Assembly: GCF_017565645.3 (NCBI RefSeq)
Contig: NZ_CP086136.1
Span: 4,385,501 to 4,449,500, forward strand
Source: Bradyrhizobium barranii subsp. barranii
GTDB lineage: Bacteria; Pseudomonadota; Alphaproteobacteria; Rhizobiales; Xanthobacteraceae
Length of the DNA stretch: 64,000 nt
Direction: 5' to 3'
Below, piece after piece: positions 16,039 to 25,097 of this stretch. The notes beneath the pieces are model-generated. The model was given only the letters and a program-made list of their open reading frames with translations. It was not told where the DNA came from and did no database searches. Made by a program: the position numbers and the translations under genes. Numbering within the stretch: the stretch's first letter is position 1; the number at the start of each line of letters is the position of its first letter.

Positions 16039-17526
16039 ATGATGTCTGTTGCATATGACTTTGCGCATTCGCCGGCCACCGAATTCATGGCCCGGCCGCA
16101 GCATCTGCTGATCGACGGCCGCCGCGTCCCCGCCAGCTCCGGCCGTACCTTCAAATCCCTCAATCCCGCCACCGGGCAGGTCATCGCCGTCGTCGCCGAA
16201 GGCGGCGAGGCCGATGTCGAGCATGCGGTCGCCGCCGCGCGGCGCGCGTTCGAAGGCCCGTGGCGTACGATGCGTGCCTCCGAGCGTGGCCAGATCCTGC
16301 TGCGCTGGGCGGACCTGCTCAAGCAGCACTCCGAAGAAATCATCGAGCTCGAGTCGATCGATGCCGGTAAGCCGATTTCCGCGACGACGCGCCAGGACTT
16401 TCCGGCCGCGGTCGACACGCTGATCTACTACGCCGGCTGGGCCGACAAGATCAGCGGCGACGTCGTGCCGGTACGTGACGATGCATTGACTTATACAGTG
16501 CGCGAGCCGGTCGGCGTGGTTGCGGCGATCGTGCCGTGGAATTTCCCGCTGATGATCGGCATGTGGAAGCTCGCGCCGGCGCTGGCCTGCGGCTGCACCA
16601 TCGTGATGAAGCCGGCCGAGCTGACCTCGCTGTCGGCGCTGCGCATCGCCGAGCTCGCGCTCGAAGCGGGCCTGCCGGCGGGCGTCTTCAACGTCGTCAC
16701 CGGTCCGGGCCGGGTCGTCGGCGACGCGCTGGTCAATCACCCTGACGTGGACAAGGTGACCTTCACCGGCTCGCCCGGCGTCGGCCGCGGAATCATGAAG
16801 GGCGCGGCCAGCAACTTCAAGCGCGTCTCGCTCGAGCTCGGCGGCAAGTCGGCCAACGTCATCTTTGACGATGCCGATCTCGAAGCGGCGTCCAAGGCTG
16901 CGGCCTCAGGCATCTTCTTCAATGCCGGCCAGGTGTGCTCGGCCGGCTCCCGCGTGCTGGTGCAGGAGAAGGCGTACGACGAAGTCGTCGAGCGTCTCGC
17001 GGCGCGCGCAAAGTCGCTCAGGATCGGCGATCCGCTCGATCGCAAGACGGTGCTCGGCCCCGTCATCTCCGAGAAGCAGATGAAGTCGATCCTCGACTAT
17101 GTCGACATCGGCCAGAAGGAGGGCGCGACCCTCGTCACCGGCGGCGAGAAGGTCGGCGATCGCGGCTATTTCATCAGCCCCGCGGTGTTCGCAGGCGTCG
17201 CACACGAGATGCGGATCTCGCAGGAGGAGATTTTTGGCCCCGTCGTCAGCGTCATCAAGTTCAAGGACGAGGCCGATGCGCTCAGGATCGCCAACGGCAC
17301 GGCCTACAGCCTCGCCGCCGGCGTCTGGAGCCGCGACATCGGCAAGCTCCAGCGCTTCGCCAAGCGGGCGCGTGCGGGCACGGTCTGGATGAACACCTAT
17401 GGCTACACCGACGTGCGCCTGCCCTGGGGCGGCGAGCGCGACTCCGGCCTCGGCCGTGAGCACGGCACCGCCGCGCTCGACAATTTCACCGAGCCCAAGG
17501 CTGTCTGGATGAATCTGGCCGTCTGA
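16039..17526 (+). CDS. aldehyde dehydrogenase family protein
   Basis: A 495-residue ALDH. Catalytic residues are Asn168 (VPWNFP), Lys191 (VMKPAE), Glu266 (LELGGKSAN), nucleophile Cys300 (GQVCSAGS) and the later EEIFGPVVSV. This is the broad betaine/indole-acetaldehyde/phenylacetaldehyde-like subgroup. GGAGG at 16030-16034 serves either of two adjacent ATGs (16039 or 16042). It is divergent from a one-component regulator and has a strong palindrome in its leader, so it is probably inducible. A clear terminator follows at 17552. Confidence 0.92.
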   Translation: MMSVAYDFAHSPATEFMARPQHLLIDGRRVPASSGRTFKSLNPATGQVIAVVAEGGEADVEHAVAAARRAFEGPWRTMRASERGQILLRWADLLKQHSEEIIELESIDAGKPISATTRQDFPAAVDTLIYYAGWADKISGDVVPVRDDALTYTVREPVGVVAAIVPWNFPLMIGMWKLAPALACGCTIVMKPAELTSLSALRIAELALEAGLPAGVFNVVTGPGRVVGDALVNHPDVDKVTFTGSPGVGRGIMKGAASNFKRVSLELGGKSANVIFDDADLEAASKAAASGIFFNAGQVCSAGSRVLVQEKAYDEVVERLAARAKSLRIGDPLDRKTVLGPVISEKQMKSILDYVDIGQKEGATLVTGGEKVGDRGYFISPAVFAGVAHEMRISQEEIFGPVVSVIKFKDEADALRIANGTAYSLAAGVWSRDIGKLQRFAKRARAGTVWMNTYGYTDVRLPWGGERDSGLGREHGTAALDNFTEPKAVWMNLAV

Positions 17527-17551
17527 TAACCTCCCGATCGGCCAATCCTGG

Positions 17552-17587
17552 GCCCGCCTGATCGTCCGGTCAGGCGGGCTCTCTTTT
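17552..17587 (+). terminator. rho-independent terminator of the aldehyde dehydrogenase gene
   Basis: GCCCGCCTGA (17552-17561) pairs perfectly with TCAGGCGGGC (17570-17579), 8-base loop, followed by TCTCTTTT. It starts 25 bp beyond the stop. Confidence 0.85.
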
Positions 17588-17713
17588 CGACATCGATAAA
17601 ATTGTCTGCATTCCGCTCAGCGGCGGCAAACCCTGCGGACAAGAAGGCCGCTGCCTTAAACCTCGGTTTTGGAACCGGCGTGCTTCCTGCCTGCAAAAGG
17701 TTGGGGCATCGAC

Positions 17714-17977
17714 ATGTCTGTTCTCAGGGAGATCGTTGCGGCGGTTGCGGGAGTCTACGCGCTCCTGTTCGTCTGCGACGCATTGTTCGGCGTCGGCGAG
17801 GCGCGTTTCGACGACGCCTATTACAGCGCCAGCTTCTACGCGCCGCGGCCGAAGGAATTCCGCTTCGCCAGCGATACGCCGCCGGCGGTCCGCGTCAGCG
17901 AGGCCTTCGCGCAGTTTGCGCCGGGCGAGGCCAAGCCGAACCGGCGCTACTCGTCTCTGACGACGATCATTCGCTAA
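17714..17977 (+). CDS. small exported or membrane-anchored hypothetical protein
   Basis: An 87-residue protein. The N-terminal MSVLREIVAAVAGVYALLFV is a single hydrophobic segment that could be a signal anchor. The remainder is tyrosine- and proline-containing (DDAYYSASFYAPRPKEF) and ends basic. No recognised domain. A longer in-frame extension from 17669 would place charged residues before the anchor; ATG 17714 gives the cleaner N-terminus. It is convergent with the COG4705 gene (11-bp gap). Confidence 0.55.
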   Translation: MSVLREIVAAVAGVYALLFVCDALFGVGEARFDDAYYSASFYAPRPKEFRFASDTPPAVRVSEAFAQFAPGEAKPNRRYSSLTTIIR

Positions 17978-17988
17978 CGTTCGGCCAT

Positions 17989-18780
17989 TCAGGCTTGCTC
18001 CGGCGCCGCGGTGTCGCCGGGATGCTGCCCCGCGCGTTGCGGAATCAGCAGCAGGCACCCCAGCATGAAAGCTGCGATCACGACCGAGGCCAGCGGCCGG
18101 CTCAGCGCCAGGCCGCCGTGGTCGAGCGGCTTGTCGAGAAAGTCGCCGACGGTCGCACCCAGCGGACGCGTCAAGATGAAGGCGGCCCAGAACAGCGTGA
18201 CGCGTGAGACGCGGGTCCAGAAGTAAAGTGCTGCGATAACGGCGAGTCCGGCCGCGAAGATCAATGCGCCGCCGCGATAGCCCATATCGCCGGTATCCGC
18301 GATCCAGTCGCCGAGCGCAGTACCCAGTGTTTGCGAAAAGGTGATCGCGCCCCAATAGAACGCCTCAACGCGCGGTGTGCTGACGCTGTTGACCGAGATC
18401 GTTCCCTCGGCGCGATACCAGAGGCCGAGCACCAGCACGAGACAAGTGAGCAGCAGCGTCGAGCCGCCGGTATAACCGATGCCAAGCGAGCGGTCGGCGA
18501 AGTCGGCCATCGTGGTGCCGAAGGTGGTCGATGCGACGATGGTGGCCCAATACAGTGCCGGATTGAATTTGCGCGCGCGGACCTGCGCCGCGACCAGGAC
18601 GATCATGGCCGCGAGGAACAGGCAGGTCCCGGCCAGATAGCCCCAGTTCAGCGTCATGGTGACGGTGTCACCGCCGGTCTCGCCGAGCGTGGTGGCGGCG
18701 ATCTTGATGATCCAGAAACCGAGCGTGACTTCGGGGACCTTGCTCTCGCTGGTGATGTTGCTCTTGGTCTGATCTTCCAT
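17989..18780 (-). CDS. COG4705 membrane-anchored protein, paralogue 1
   Basis: A 263-residue protein with about eight hydrophobic segments. The internal repeats KVPEVTLGFWIIKIAATTLGE, AFYWGAITFSQTLGTALGDW and LTRPLGATVGDF each carry an aromatic-x6-T/L-G-x2-GD/E pattern typical of COG4705. The function of the family is unknown; members often sit beside two-component systems. GAGG precedes the ATG. It is the last gene of a three-gene minus-strand unit with a paralogue and a small exported protein, divergent from a two-component system. Confidence 0.8.
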   Translation of the reverse strand: MEDQTKSNITSESKVPEVTLGFWIIKIAATTLGETGGDTVTMTLNWGYLAGTCLFLAAMIVLVAAQVRARKFNPALYWATIVASTTFGTTMADFADRSLGIGYTGGSTLLLTCLVLVLGLWYRAEGTISVNSVSTPRVEAFYWGAITFSQTLGTALGDWIADTGDMGYRGGALIFAAGLAVIAALYFWTRVSRVTLFWAAFILTRPLGATVGDFLDKPLDHGGLALSRPLASVVIAAFMLGCLLLIPQRAGQHPGDTAAPEQA

Positions 18781-18849
18781 TGTGTCCTCGTTGATGCGTC
18801 AGCCGCGGACCGGGATCCGCGGCTGACGGGATGGTGGCGCGCAGAAGCG

Positions 18850-19251
18850 TCAGGATTTCGCGGCGGTATCCATGGCCGCGAGCAGATCAGCGACCGCCTG
18901 TTTGCACTTCGCCGTATCCGGCGCGCCCGCGCGCAGCGCCTCGAGCGCGCGGTCGATCGCCTTGTCGACGGTGTGCCAATCGGCTGCCGCGCGCGGCTTC
19001 AATCCGGCTTCGGCCTCGTCCCATTTGGTCTCTAGGTCCTTGATCCGTGTCTTGGCGGCGGGGAGGTCGCCCTTGTCGATCAGCGCGGCGACGTCGACCA
19101 CGATGCTCCGGAACGGCGTGAGATCGCCGAGCTTTGCGGCCGCGGCTTCCGCGAGCGGCACGAAGGTGAAGTGCTGGCTCGCCTGCATGTGCGGTTCGCC
19201 CGTGAAGGTCGTCAGCAGGCAGACGGCGACGGCGGAAATCAGTTTCATCAT
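18850..19251 (-). CDS. exported hypothetical protein
   Basis: A 133-residue protein. [18 protein letters not shown] is a signal-peptide-like N-terminus. The rest is helical and Ala/Lys/Asp-rich ([36 protein letters not shown]), with one Cys near the C-terminus, suggesting a periplasmic helical-bundle protein. AGGAG lies 7 nt upstream of the first ATG. It is flanked by the two COG4705 genes, with 69 and 58 bp gaps, on the same strand, so probably co-transcribed. No named family is recognised with certainty. Confidence 0.7.
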   Translation of the reverse strand: MMKLISAVAVCLLTTFTGEPHMQASQHFTFVPLAEAAAAKLGDLTPFRSIVVDVAALIDKGDLPAAKTRIKDLETKWDEAEAGLKPRAAADWHTVDKAIDRALEALRAGAPDTAKCKQAVADLLAAMDTAAKS

Positions 19252-19309
19252 GTGGTTTCTCCTGGTGGAGCTCCTGCTTCATGCAGAGAGCGGGATCTCG
19301 CGGTTGAAG

Positions 19310-20059
19310 CTATTGCGCCGGATCGGCACGGCGCCTGCCGTCGCCCTCGAAGGAGACCCAGGCGACGAGGCCGACGATCACGGTCAGGAAGGCGATGCTG
19401 GTCTGGATCGTGCCGAGGCCGATGCCGCCGTACTCGCGCGATTGCGAGAGCAGATCGCCGAGCGAGGCGCCAAGCGGACGGGTAAGAATGTAGGCAAGCC
19501 AGAAGGTGAGGACGGGATTGGCGCCGAAATAATAGGCCATCATCACCGCCGCGATCAGCACGCCGAAGGCGGCGACGCCGAGCTGGAAACCGAGACCAAG
19601 TGCTTCGGTGGCAAGATCGCCTGCGGCCGTGCCGAGCGCGAAGGTGAAGAGGATGGCCGTCCAATAGAACAGCTCGCGCCGCGTCGTCACGATGCTGTGG
19701 ATCGATAGCGTGCGCTCGACGCCGTACCAGACCGCAAAGGTCGCGGCGAGCGCGCAAGCGAACGCCGCTGTGCTGATGTAGAGGCTGATCTCGAGCTTGT
19801 CGGTCAGGAGATCCGTGAGCTGCGTGCCGACGATACTGACGAGAACGACGGTCAGCCAGTAGATCCAGGGCACGTAGACGCGGCGGTTCAGTTGCAGCAG
19901 CAGTGCAGCGACCAGCAGGCCGCTCATGCAGATCGCCGTCAGGCTGGCGCCGAGGCCGACATGCACTGCGAGATAGTCGGCGCCGGTCTCGCCAACCGTG
20001 GTCGAGAGAATCTTGATGGCCCAGAAGATCGCCGTGACCTCCGGAACCTTGTTCAGCAT
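19310..20059 (-). CDS. COG4705 membrane-anchored protein, paralogue 2
   Basis: A 249-residue polytopic protein sharing the repeats of its neighbour: KVPEVTAIFWAIKILSTTVGE, LFYWTAILFTFALGTAAGD and LTRPLGASLGD. ATG 20059 gives the family's usual N-terminus; a GTG at 20092 with GGGAG 8 nt upstream would add 11 residues and is a fair alternative. It is first in the unit and divergent from the response-regulator gene across a region holding two 11-bp-phased direct repeats, so it is the likely target of that two-component system. Confidence 0.8.
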   Translation of the reverse strand: MLNKVPEVTAIFWAIKILSTTVGETGADYLAVHVGLGASLTAICMSGLLVAALLLQLNRRVYVPWIYWLTVVLVSIVGTQLTDLLTDKLEISLYISTAAFACALAATFAVWYGVERTLSIHSIVTTRRELFYWTAILFTFALGTAAGDLATEALGLGFQLGVAAFGVLIAAVMMAYYFGANPVLTFWLAYILTRPLGASLGDLLSQSREYGGIGLGTIQTSIAFLTVIVGLVAWVSFEGDGRRRADPAQ

Positions 20060-20140
20060 CCGTCTTGCGCCAAAACCTGAATATTGCGACACGCCCAAAT
20101 CTCCCAAAGCCGAAGCGATGCGAGACCGTCGCGCAGGCGA

Positions 20141-20157
20141 CTTAGGCCGGGCTTAGG
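20141..20157 (+). promoter_or_regulatory. response-regulator box 1: CTTAGG-N5-CTTAGG
   Basis: A perfect hexamer direct repeat with 11-bp periodicity, the spacing used by PmrA/QseB-class OmpR regulators (consensus CTTAA-type half sites). It lies 81 bp upstream of the COG4705 ATG at 20059 and 128 bp upstream of the response-regulator start. Confidence 0.6.
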
Positions 20158-20212
20158 GACGAGAATCTTCAATGCGGGGCGGCCTTCGCCGCATTTTGGG
20201 CTGCTGGCGCTC

Positions 20213-20229
20213 CCTAACTCTGCGCTAAG
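20213..20229 (-). promoter_or_regulatory. response-regulator box 2: CCTAAC-N5-GCTAAG, opposite orientation
   Basis: Read on the minus strand this is CTTAGC-N5-GTTAGG, the same half-site and 11-bp period as box 1 but inverted. It is 56 bp upstream of the response-regulator start, suggesting autoregulation. Confidence 0.55.
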
Positions 20230-20285
20230 TCGGAACGGTCATGATTTTGACGGCCGGATGGCCCGGCGGTTTCGAGGATCGAGCT

Positions 20286-20948
20286 TTGCGGGTTTTGCTG
20301 ATCGAAGACGACAGGATGGTCGGTGCCGCCGTCGAGCAGGCGCTGAAGGATGCTGCCTACGCCGTCGACTGGGTGAGGGACGGCGAGTCCGCGCTGCTTG
20401 CCGCCTCAGCCGAGTCTTACGAGGTGCTGGTGCTCGATCTCGGACTGCCGAACGCGGACGGTCGGGATATCCTGCGGCAGTTGCGCGCGAATGGCTGCAG
20501 GTGCCCAGTCATTATCGTCACCGCGCGGGATGGCGTCGATCACAGGATCGAAGGCCTCGATCTCGGCGCCGACGATTATCTGGTCAAGCCGTTCGAGATA
20601 CGCGAATTGCTGGCGCGGATGCGGGCGGTGCTTCGCCGCGAAGGCAGCGGTGCGCCCGCTGTGCTTGGCAACGGCAAGCTCAGTCTCGATCCTGCGACCC
20701 GCGAGGCGTCGCTGTGTGGCCAAACGGCCCTCCTGACCGCGCGCGAGTTCGCGCTGCTCCAGGCATTGTTGACGCGCCCCGGCACCATCCTGTCGCGAAG
20801 CGAACTCGAGCGGCAGCTTTACGGCTGGAACGAGGAGGTCGAAAGCAACGCGGTCGAATTCCTGATCCACACCATCCGAAAGAAGCTCGGTACGGAGGCG
20901 ATCCGTAACGTGCGCGGGATGGGATGGATGGTGGATCGCGCGCCATGA
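20286..20948 (+). CDS. OmpR/QseB-family response regulator
   Basis: A 220-residue two-domain regulator. The receiver has acid pair Asp8/Asp9, phosphoacceptor Asp51 (VLDLGLP), the Thr/Ala switch VTAR and Lys101 (VKPFE). The winged-helix effector starts near 130 and ends with HTIRKKLGTEAIRNVRGMGWMV. TTG 20286 is preferred because GAGG at 20273-20276 is suitably spaced and the protein then begins MRVLLIEDD like its homologues; ATG 20241 would add 15 atypical residues. Its stop overlaps the kinase start (ATGA). Confidence 0.88.
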   Translation: MRVLLIEDDRMVGAAVEQALKDAAYAVDWVRDGESALLAASAESYEVLVLDLGLPNADGRDILRQLRANGCRCPVIIVTARDGVDHRIEGLDLGADDYLVKPFEIRELLARMRAVLRREGSGAPAVLGNGKLSLDPATREASLCGQTALLTAREFALLQALLTRPGTILSRSELERQLYGWNEEVESNAVEFLIHTIRKKLGTEAIRNVRGMGWMVDRAP

Positions 20949-22255
20949 TCAACTCGCTGCGCGGCCGGCTGTTCATCAGCTTGACGACGATCGTGCTGGT
21001 GACCGGGCTGATCGGAGGCGTCTTCGCACACCGGTGGGCATTCGATGAGGCGATCGAGACGCAGGACTCCGTGCTGATCCAGATCGCGGGCCTCGTTCAG
21101 AGCGGTGGCTTCACCGGAGCTCAGGACCTCCATGGGGTCGATGAAAACTCCGAGGTCTGGCTGATGGAGCTGGGCAAGGCGCCGCAAGGCACACCCGAGG
21201 AGCGCCAGTTGTGGCGGCTTCAGGATGGGATGCGCGATGCAACGCGACAGGGAAAGCCGGTCCGGGTGGTGCTGAAGACGCGATCCGACGGCAGCCGGTT
21301 TGCCGTGGCCCAGAGCACGGGTGTCAGGGATGAGATCGCAAGTGACATGGCGCTCCGCACCGTGCTTCCGATCGCCGCGCTGATCCCTTGCCTGATGCTG
21401 GTGATCGCCTTGGTCATTGCCGGATCGCTTCGGCCCATGGTCCGGCTGGCGGACGAACTCAACGCACGGCGTGCGGATGACATGACGGCGTTGCCGCTTC
21501 GCGACCTCCCAAGCGAACTGAATCCGTTCGTGTCTTCCATCAACGGCCTGTTGCAGCGCATGCACGAGATGATAGGGCAGCAGCGAAGGTTTATCGCGGA
21601 CGCCGCGCACGAACTGCGCACACCGCTGACGGCGTTGAGCGTACAGGCTGAGAATCTCGATCACGTCGAACTGCCACCGGCCGCGCGCGAGCGCCTTGCA
21701 GCGCTTCGGCAGGGCATGAGTCGCAGCAAGCATCTTCTGGAGCAGTTGCTTGCGCTGGCACGACACGACGCTGAGTCCACCGATTGCGGGCAATGGGAGG
21801 TTGTGGAGCTCGACCTCGCGGCGAAGAGCGTCATCGCCGATCTCTTGCGGGAGGCGATCAGCCGCGGCGTCGATCTTGGTTTCGAACGGGCCGAGTCTGT
21901 TCCGGTGCGCGGCGAGCCGGTCATGCTCGCAGCCATGATCCGCAATCTTCTCGATAACGCGCTCCGTTTCACGCCGGCGAGCGGCAGGATCGATGTGGCG
22001 ATCTACCGGGACGGCGCCATGGCTGTGCTTCGGATCGAGGACAATGGGCCGGGCGTGTCCCCCGAAGAGATCGGCCGGATATTCGAGCCGTTCTTCCGTG
22101 GGCAGCGGCCGGAAGGCGAGGGCGTCGGTCTGGGCCTCTCGATCGTCAAGCGGATTGTCGATCGATTGGGGGGATCGATCGACGCTGCGAACATCACGGA
22201 GGGCGAACGAGGCGGATTGCGGATCGTCATCAAACTGTCCGCGGCGGCCGCGTAA
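20945..22255 (+). CDS. sensor histidine kinase, QseC-like
   Basis: A 436-residue inner-membrane kinase. TM1 spans ~8-28, a ~110-residue periplasmic sensor (EVWLMELGK, RVVLKTRSDGSRFAV) follows, and TM2 spans ~138-160. Then come a HAMP segment, the H-box AHELRTPLTAL with His222, the N-box NLLDNALRF (~332), and G boxes EDNGPGVSPEE and GEGVGLGLSIVKR. It phosphorylates the overlapping response regulator. The periplasmic domain resembles the short 2CSK_N type of TctE/QseC kinases, so the signal may be a small solute or metal; that is inference. Confidence 0.9.
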   Translation: MINSLRGRLFISLTTIVLVTGLIGGVFAHRWAFDEAIETQDSVLIQIAGLVQSGGFTGAQDLHGVDENSEVWLMELGKAPQGTPEERQLWRLQDGMRDATRQGKPVRVVLKTRSDGSRFAVAQSTGVRDEIASDMALRTVLPIAALIPCLMLVIALVIAGSLRPMVRLADELNARRADDMTALPLRDLPSELNPFVSSINGLLQRMHEMIGQQRRFIADAAHELRTPLTALSVQAENLDHVELPPAARERLAALRQGMSRSKHLLEQLLALARHDAESTDCGQWEVVELDLAAKSVIADLLREAISRGVDLGFERAESVPVRGEPVMLAAMIRNLLDNALRFTPASGRIDVAIYRDGAMAVLRIEDNGPGVSPEEIGRIFEPFFRGQRPEGEGVGLGLSIVKRIVDRLGGSIDAANITEGERGGLRIVIKLSAAAA

Positions 22256-22257
22256 TG

Positions 22258-23150
22258 TCACTCCCCCTGGATCCATTCCGCGACGCCGCGCCACAGCGTG
22301 TCGCGGTGCTCCGGGCGGAAGAAGCCGAAATGGCCGATCGCCTTGGCGCCGACGTCGGACGGCTTGACCGTCAGCACCTCCGGCTTGATCGCGGAGAAGC
22401 CGCTCGCGAGCAGCTCGACCGCGGGTCGCGTCGCCCAGGGATCGTCGGAGAAGCAGAGCGCGCGCAGCTCGCCCTTGAACTTTGCGAGGTTCTCGAGCGC
22501 CGGCAATTTGGAGTCGAACAGATAGCGCGGGCTGGAGACCCAGTCGGCCCATTGCAGGAAGACGCCCTTGGGCAGATCCTCGCCGATGCCGGCCCAGGCC
22601 GGCGCGTAGCCGAGCGCGTGGACGAGCGGCACGCCGACGAAATTCATGAAGGCGTAGACGCGATATTTCTCCGGCGACGCCATCAGCTGCCAGGTCGCGG
22701 CCTGCGAGGCCACGAAGGCGGCGCGCGAGATGTCGCTGTTGTTTTCGATCAGCCCGAGCGCCTGGCCGCCGAAGGAGTGGCCGACATAGGCGAGCGGCAG
22801 GGTGGTGTAGCGCTCGCGCATCCAGCGCACCGCGGCGGTGACGTCCTGCGCGGCCCAGTCCGACATCGAGGCCTTGAATCCGACCAGTGATTTCGGCTGG
22901 TTGTGGCCGACCATCGCCGGCTGCCGGGAGCGATGCCGCGATAATCGTAGGTCAGGACCGCGCAGCCGCGATGGGCGAGGTAGGAGGCAAAGCCGCGATA
23001 GATTTTTCGCGGGACGGCGGTGGCGGAGTTGATCAGCACGGCATGGCGTTTGGTGCCGCGCGGCAGGAACAGGGTGCCTGCCAGCGGATACCCGTCCGTC
23101 GCCGGGAAGGTGATCTCGTCGATGAAAACGTCGTCGCGCGCCGCGTCCAT
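22258..23150 (-). pseudogene. alpha/beta hydrolase, disrupted by a one-base frameshift
   Basis: Two adjacent frames together make a ~298-residue hydrolase. The N-terminal part (start 23150) reads [19 protein letters not shown] to TYDYRGI. The C-terminal part reads from [13 protein letters not shown], includes nucleophile elbow GHSFGG, and ends GVAEWIQGE at 22258. The frames are offset by one base near 22930-22932, where ATCGCTCCC would restore the expected RGIGSR if one G were added. Either a young pseudogene or a sequencing error. The closest pattern is the predicted hydrolases of the COG4757 type. It is convergent with the kinase gene. Confidence 0.8.
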
Positions 23151-23333
23151 GGGGCAGCCGATGTCCTGCCAGTTTCCTTGCCAGCCCTCAGCAAATGCGA
23201 ATTCGGCTTTCCCCGCAAGGGTTTGCAGTGCGAAATGGATTTACAACTGGCGGCCGGGGACCGGGCTGTGTATAAGGCGGCCCTCGCAACCCACAGATCA
23301 GGTTGTGCTTTTTTACTTCACGGAGAGATTGCG

Positions 23334-24722
23334 ATGTCCGAGCGGTGGACGCCCGAGTCCTGGCGCAGCAAGCCGGTGCTACAGGTGCCCGATTATCCCG
23401 ACGCCAAGGCCTTGGCCGACGTCGAGGCGCAGCTTGCGACCTTTCCGCCGCTGGTGTTCGCGGGCGAGGCGCGCAACCTGAAGAAGGCGCTGGGGCGCGT
23501 TGCGGCCGGCGAGGCCTTCCTGCTCCAGGGCGGCGATTGCGCCGAGAGCTTTGCCGAGCACGGCGCCAATAACATCCGCGATTTCTTCCGCGTGCTGCTC
23601 CAGATGGCGGTGGTGCTGACCTATGCCGGCGCGGTGCCGGTGGTGAAGGTTGGCCGCATTGCCGGCCAGTTCGCAAAACCGCGGTCGTCGCCGACCGAGA
23701 AGATTGATGGCGTCGAGCTGCCGAGCTATCGCGGCGACATCGTCAACGACATCGCCTTCACCAAGGAAGCGCGCGTGCCGGATCCGCAGCGCCAGCTGAT
23801 GGCCTATCGCCAGTCGGCCGCGACGCTGAACCTGCTGCGTGCGTTCGCGACCGGCGGCTTTGCCAATCTCGGCAGCGTGCATCAATGGATGCTCGGCTTC
23901 CTGAAGGACTCGCCGCAGTCCCGCCGCTACAAGGAGCTGGCTGACCGTATCTCGGACGCGCTCAATTTCATGCGCGCCTGTGGCCTCGATCTCGAGGCCC
24001 ATCCCGAGCTGCGCGCGACCGATTTCTACACCAGCCATGAGGCACTGCTGCTCGGCTACGAGCAGGCCATGACCCGCGTCGATTCCACCACCGGCGACTG
24101 GTACGCGACCTCGGGCCACATGATCTGGATCGGCGACCGCACCCGTCAGCTCGATCACGGCCATGTCGAATATTTCCGCGGCATCAAGAACCCGATCGGC
24201 CTGAAGTGCGGCCCGTCGCTCAAGCCCGACGAGCTGCTGAAGTTGATCGACGTGCTCAACCCCGACAACGAGCCGGGCCGGCTGACGCTGATCAACCGGT
24301 TCGGCTCCGACAAGGTCGCCGACCATCTGCCGGGACTGATCCGCGCCGTGAAGCGCGAGGGCAGGGTTGTGGTCTGGTCGTGCGATCCCATGCACGGCAA
24401 CACCATCACCTCGACGTCAGGCTACAAGACGCGCCCGTTCGACCGCGTCCTGTCGGAGGTGAAGTCGTTCTTCACCATCCACGCGGCGGAAGGCACGCAC
24501 GCCGGCGGCGTGCATCTGGAGATGACCGGTCAGGACGTCACCGAGTGTATCGGCGGCGCCCGCGCGATCACCGACGAGGATCTCAACGACCGCTACCACA
24601 CGGTCTGCGATCCCCGCCTCAATGCCGAGCAATCGATCGACATGGCTTTCCTGATCGCGGAGCTCCTCAAGCAGGAACGCGCCGGCAAGGCCAGGCCGAT
24701 GCCGGTCGCCGCGGGGCTCTAA
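23334..24722 (+). CDS. class II 3-deoxy-7-phosphoheptulonate synthase (DAHP synthase)
   Basis: A 462-residue enzyme for the first step of the shikimate pathway: phosphoenolpyruvate plus erythrose 4-phosphate to DAHP. It is the plant-like type II form, with hallmark stretches [30 protein letters not shown] (metal Cys), [27 protein letters not shown] and DPMHGNTI (metal His), and a metal Glu in [18 protein letters not shown] 23334 is preceded by GGAGAG. It sits alone upstream of dgkA; the pathway link to its neighbours is weak. Confidence 0.95.
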   Translation: MSERWTPESWRSKPVLQVPDYPDAKALADVEAQLATFPPLVFAGEARNLKKALGRVAAGEAFLLQGGDCAESFAEHGANNIRDFFRVLLQMAVVLTYAGAVPVVKVGRIAGQFAKPRSSPTEKIDGVELPSYRGDIVNDIAFTKEARVPDPQRQLMAYRQSAATLNLLRAFATGGFANLGSVHQWMLGFLKDSPQSRRYKELADRISDALNFMRACGLDLEAHPELRATDFYTSHEALLLGYEQAMTRVDSTTGDWYATSGHMIWIGDRTRQLDHGHVEYFRGIKNPIGLKCGPSLKPDELLKLIDVLNPDNEPGRLTLINRFGSDKVADHLPGLIRAVKREGRVVVWSCDPMHGNTITSTSGYKTRPFDRVLSEVKSFFTIHAAEGTHAGGVHLEMTGQDVTECIGGARAITDEDLNDRYHTVCDPRLNAEQSIDMAFLIAELLKQERAGKARPMPVAAGL

Positions 24723-24726
24723 CACC

Positions 24727-25080
24727 TTGCTGCGGATCTGGAAGGCGACGATCAATTCACGCAACGGTCTGGCCTTCGCGTTCCGGTCGGAGCAGGCCGT
24801 TCGCGAGGAGATTTTTGCGCTCATCCTGTCGGTGCCGCTGGCATGGTTCGTGGCCGCGACGGCGCTGCGGGCGGTCGAGCTGGTCTGTTCGGTTGGGTTC
24901 GTGCTGACGGTCGAGCTGCTCAACACCGCGATCGAGAAGCTTGCCGACCGCCTGACCATGGATCACGACAAGCAGATCGGTCGGGTCAAGGACATGGGCT
25001 CGGCCGCGGTCGGCGTTGCGCTGCTGATGGCCGGCGCATTCTGGATCATCGCCATCGTCGAGCGATTGGGGTTCCTCTGA
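24727..25080 (+). CDS. dgkA: diacylglycerol kinase
   Basis: A 117-residue trimeric integral membrane kinase that phosphorylates diacylglycerol to phosphatidic acid, recycling lipid after membrane-derived glucan synthesis. Three membrane helices are visible. The active-site signature VELLNTAIEKLADR, NGLAFAFRSEQAVREE and KDMGSAAVGVALL are all present. It starts with TTG at 24727, four bases after the DAHP synthase stop, and is followed by nadE 17 bp later, so the three may be co-transcribed. Confidence 0.92.
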   Translation: MLRIWKATINSRNGLAFAFRSEQAVREEIFALILSVPLAWFVAATALRAVELVCSVGFVLTVELLNTAIEKLADRLTMDHDKQIGRVKDMGSAAVGVALLMAGAFWIIAIVERLGFL

Positions 25081-25097
25081 AGCGGAGTGCGGCGGCC

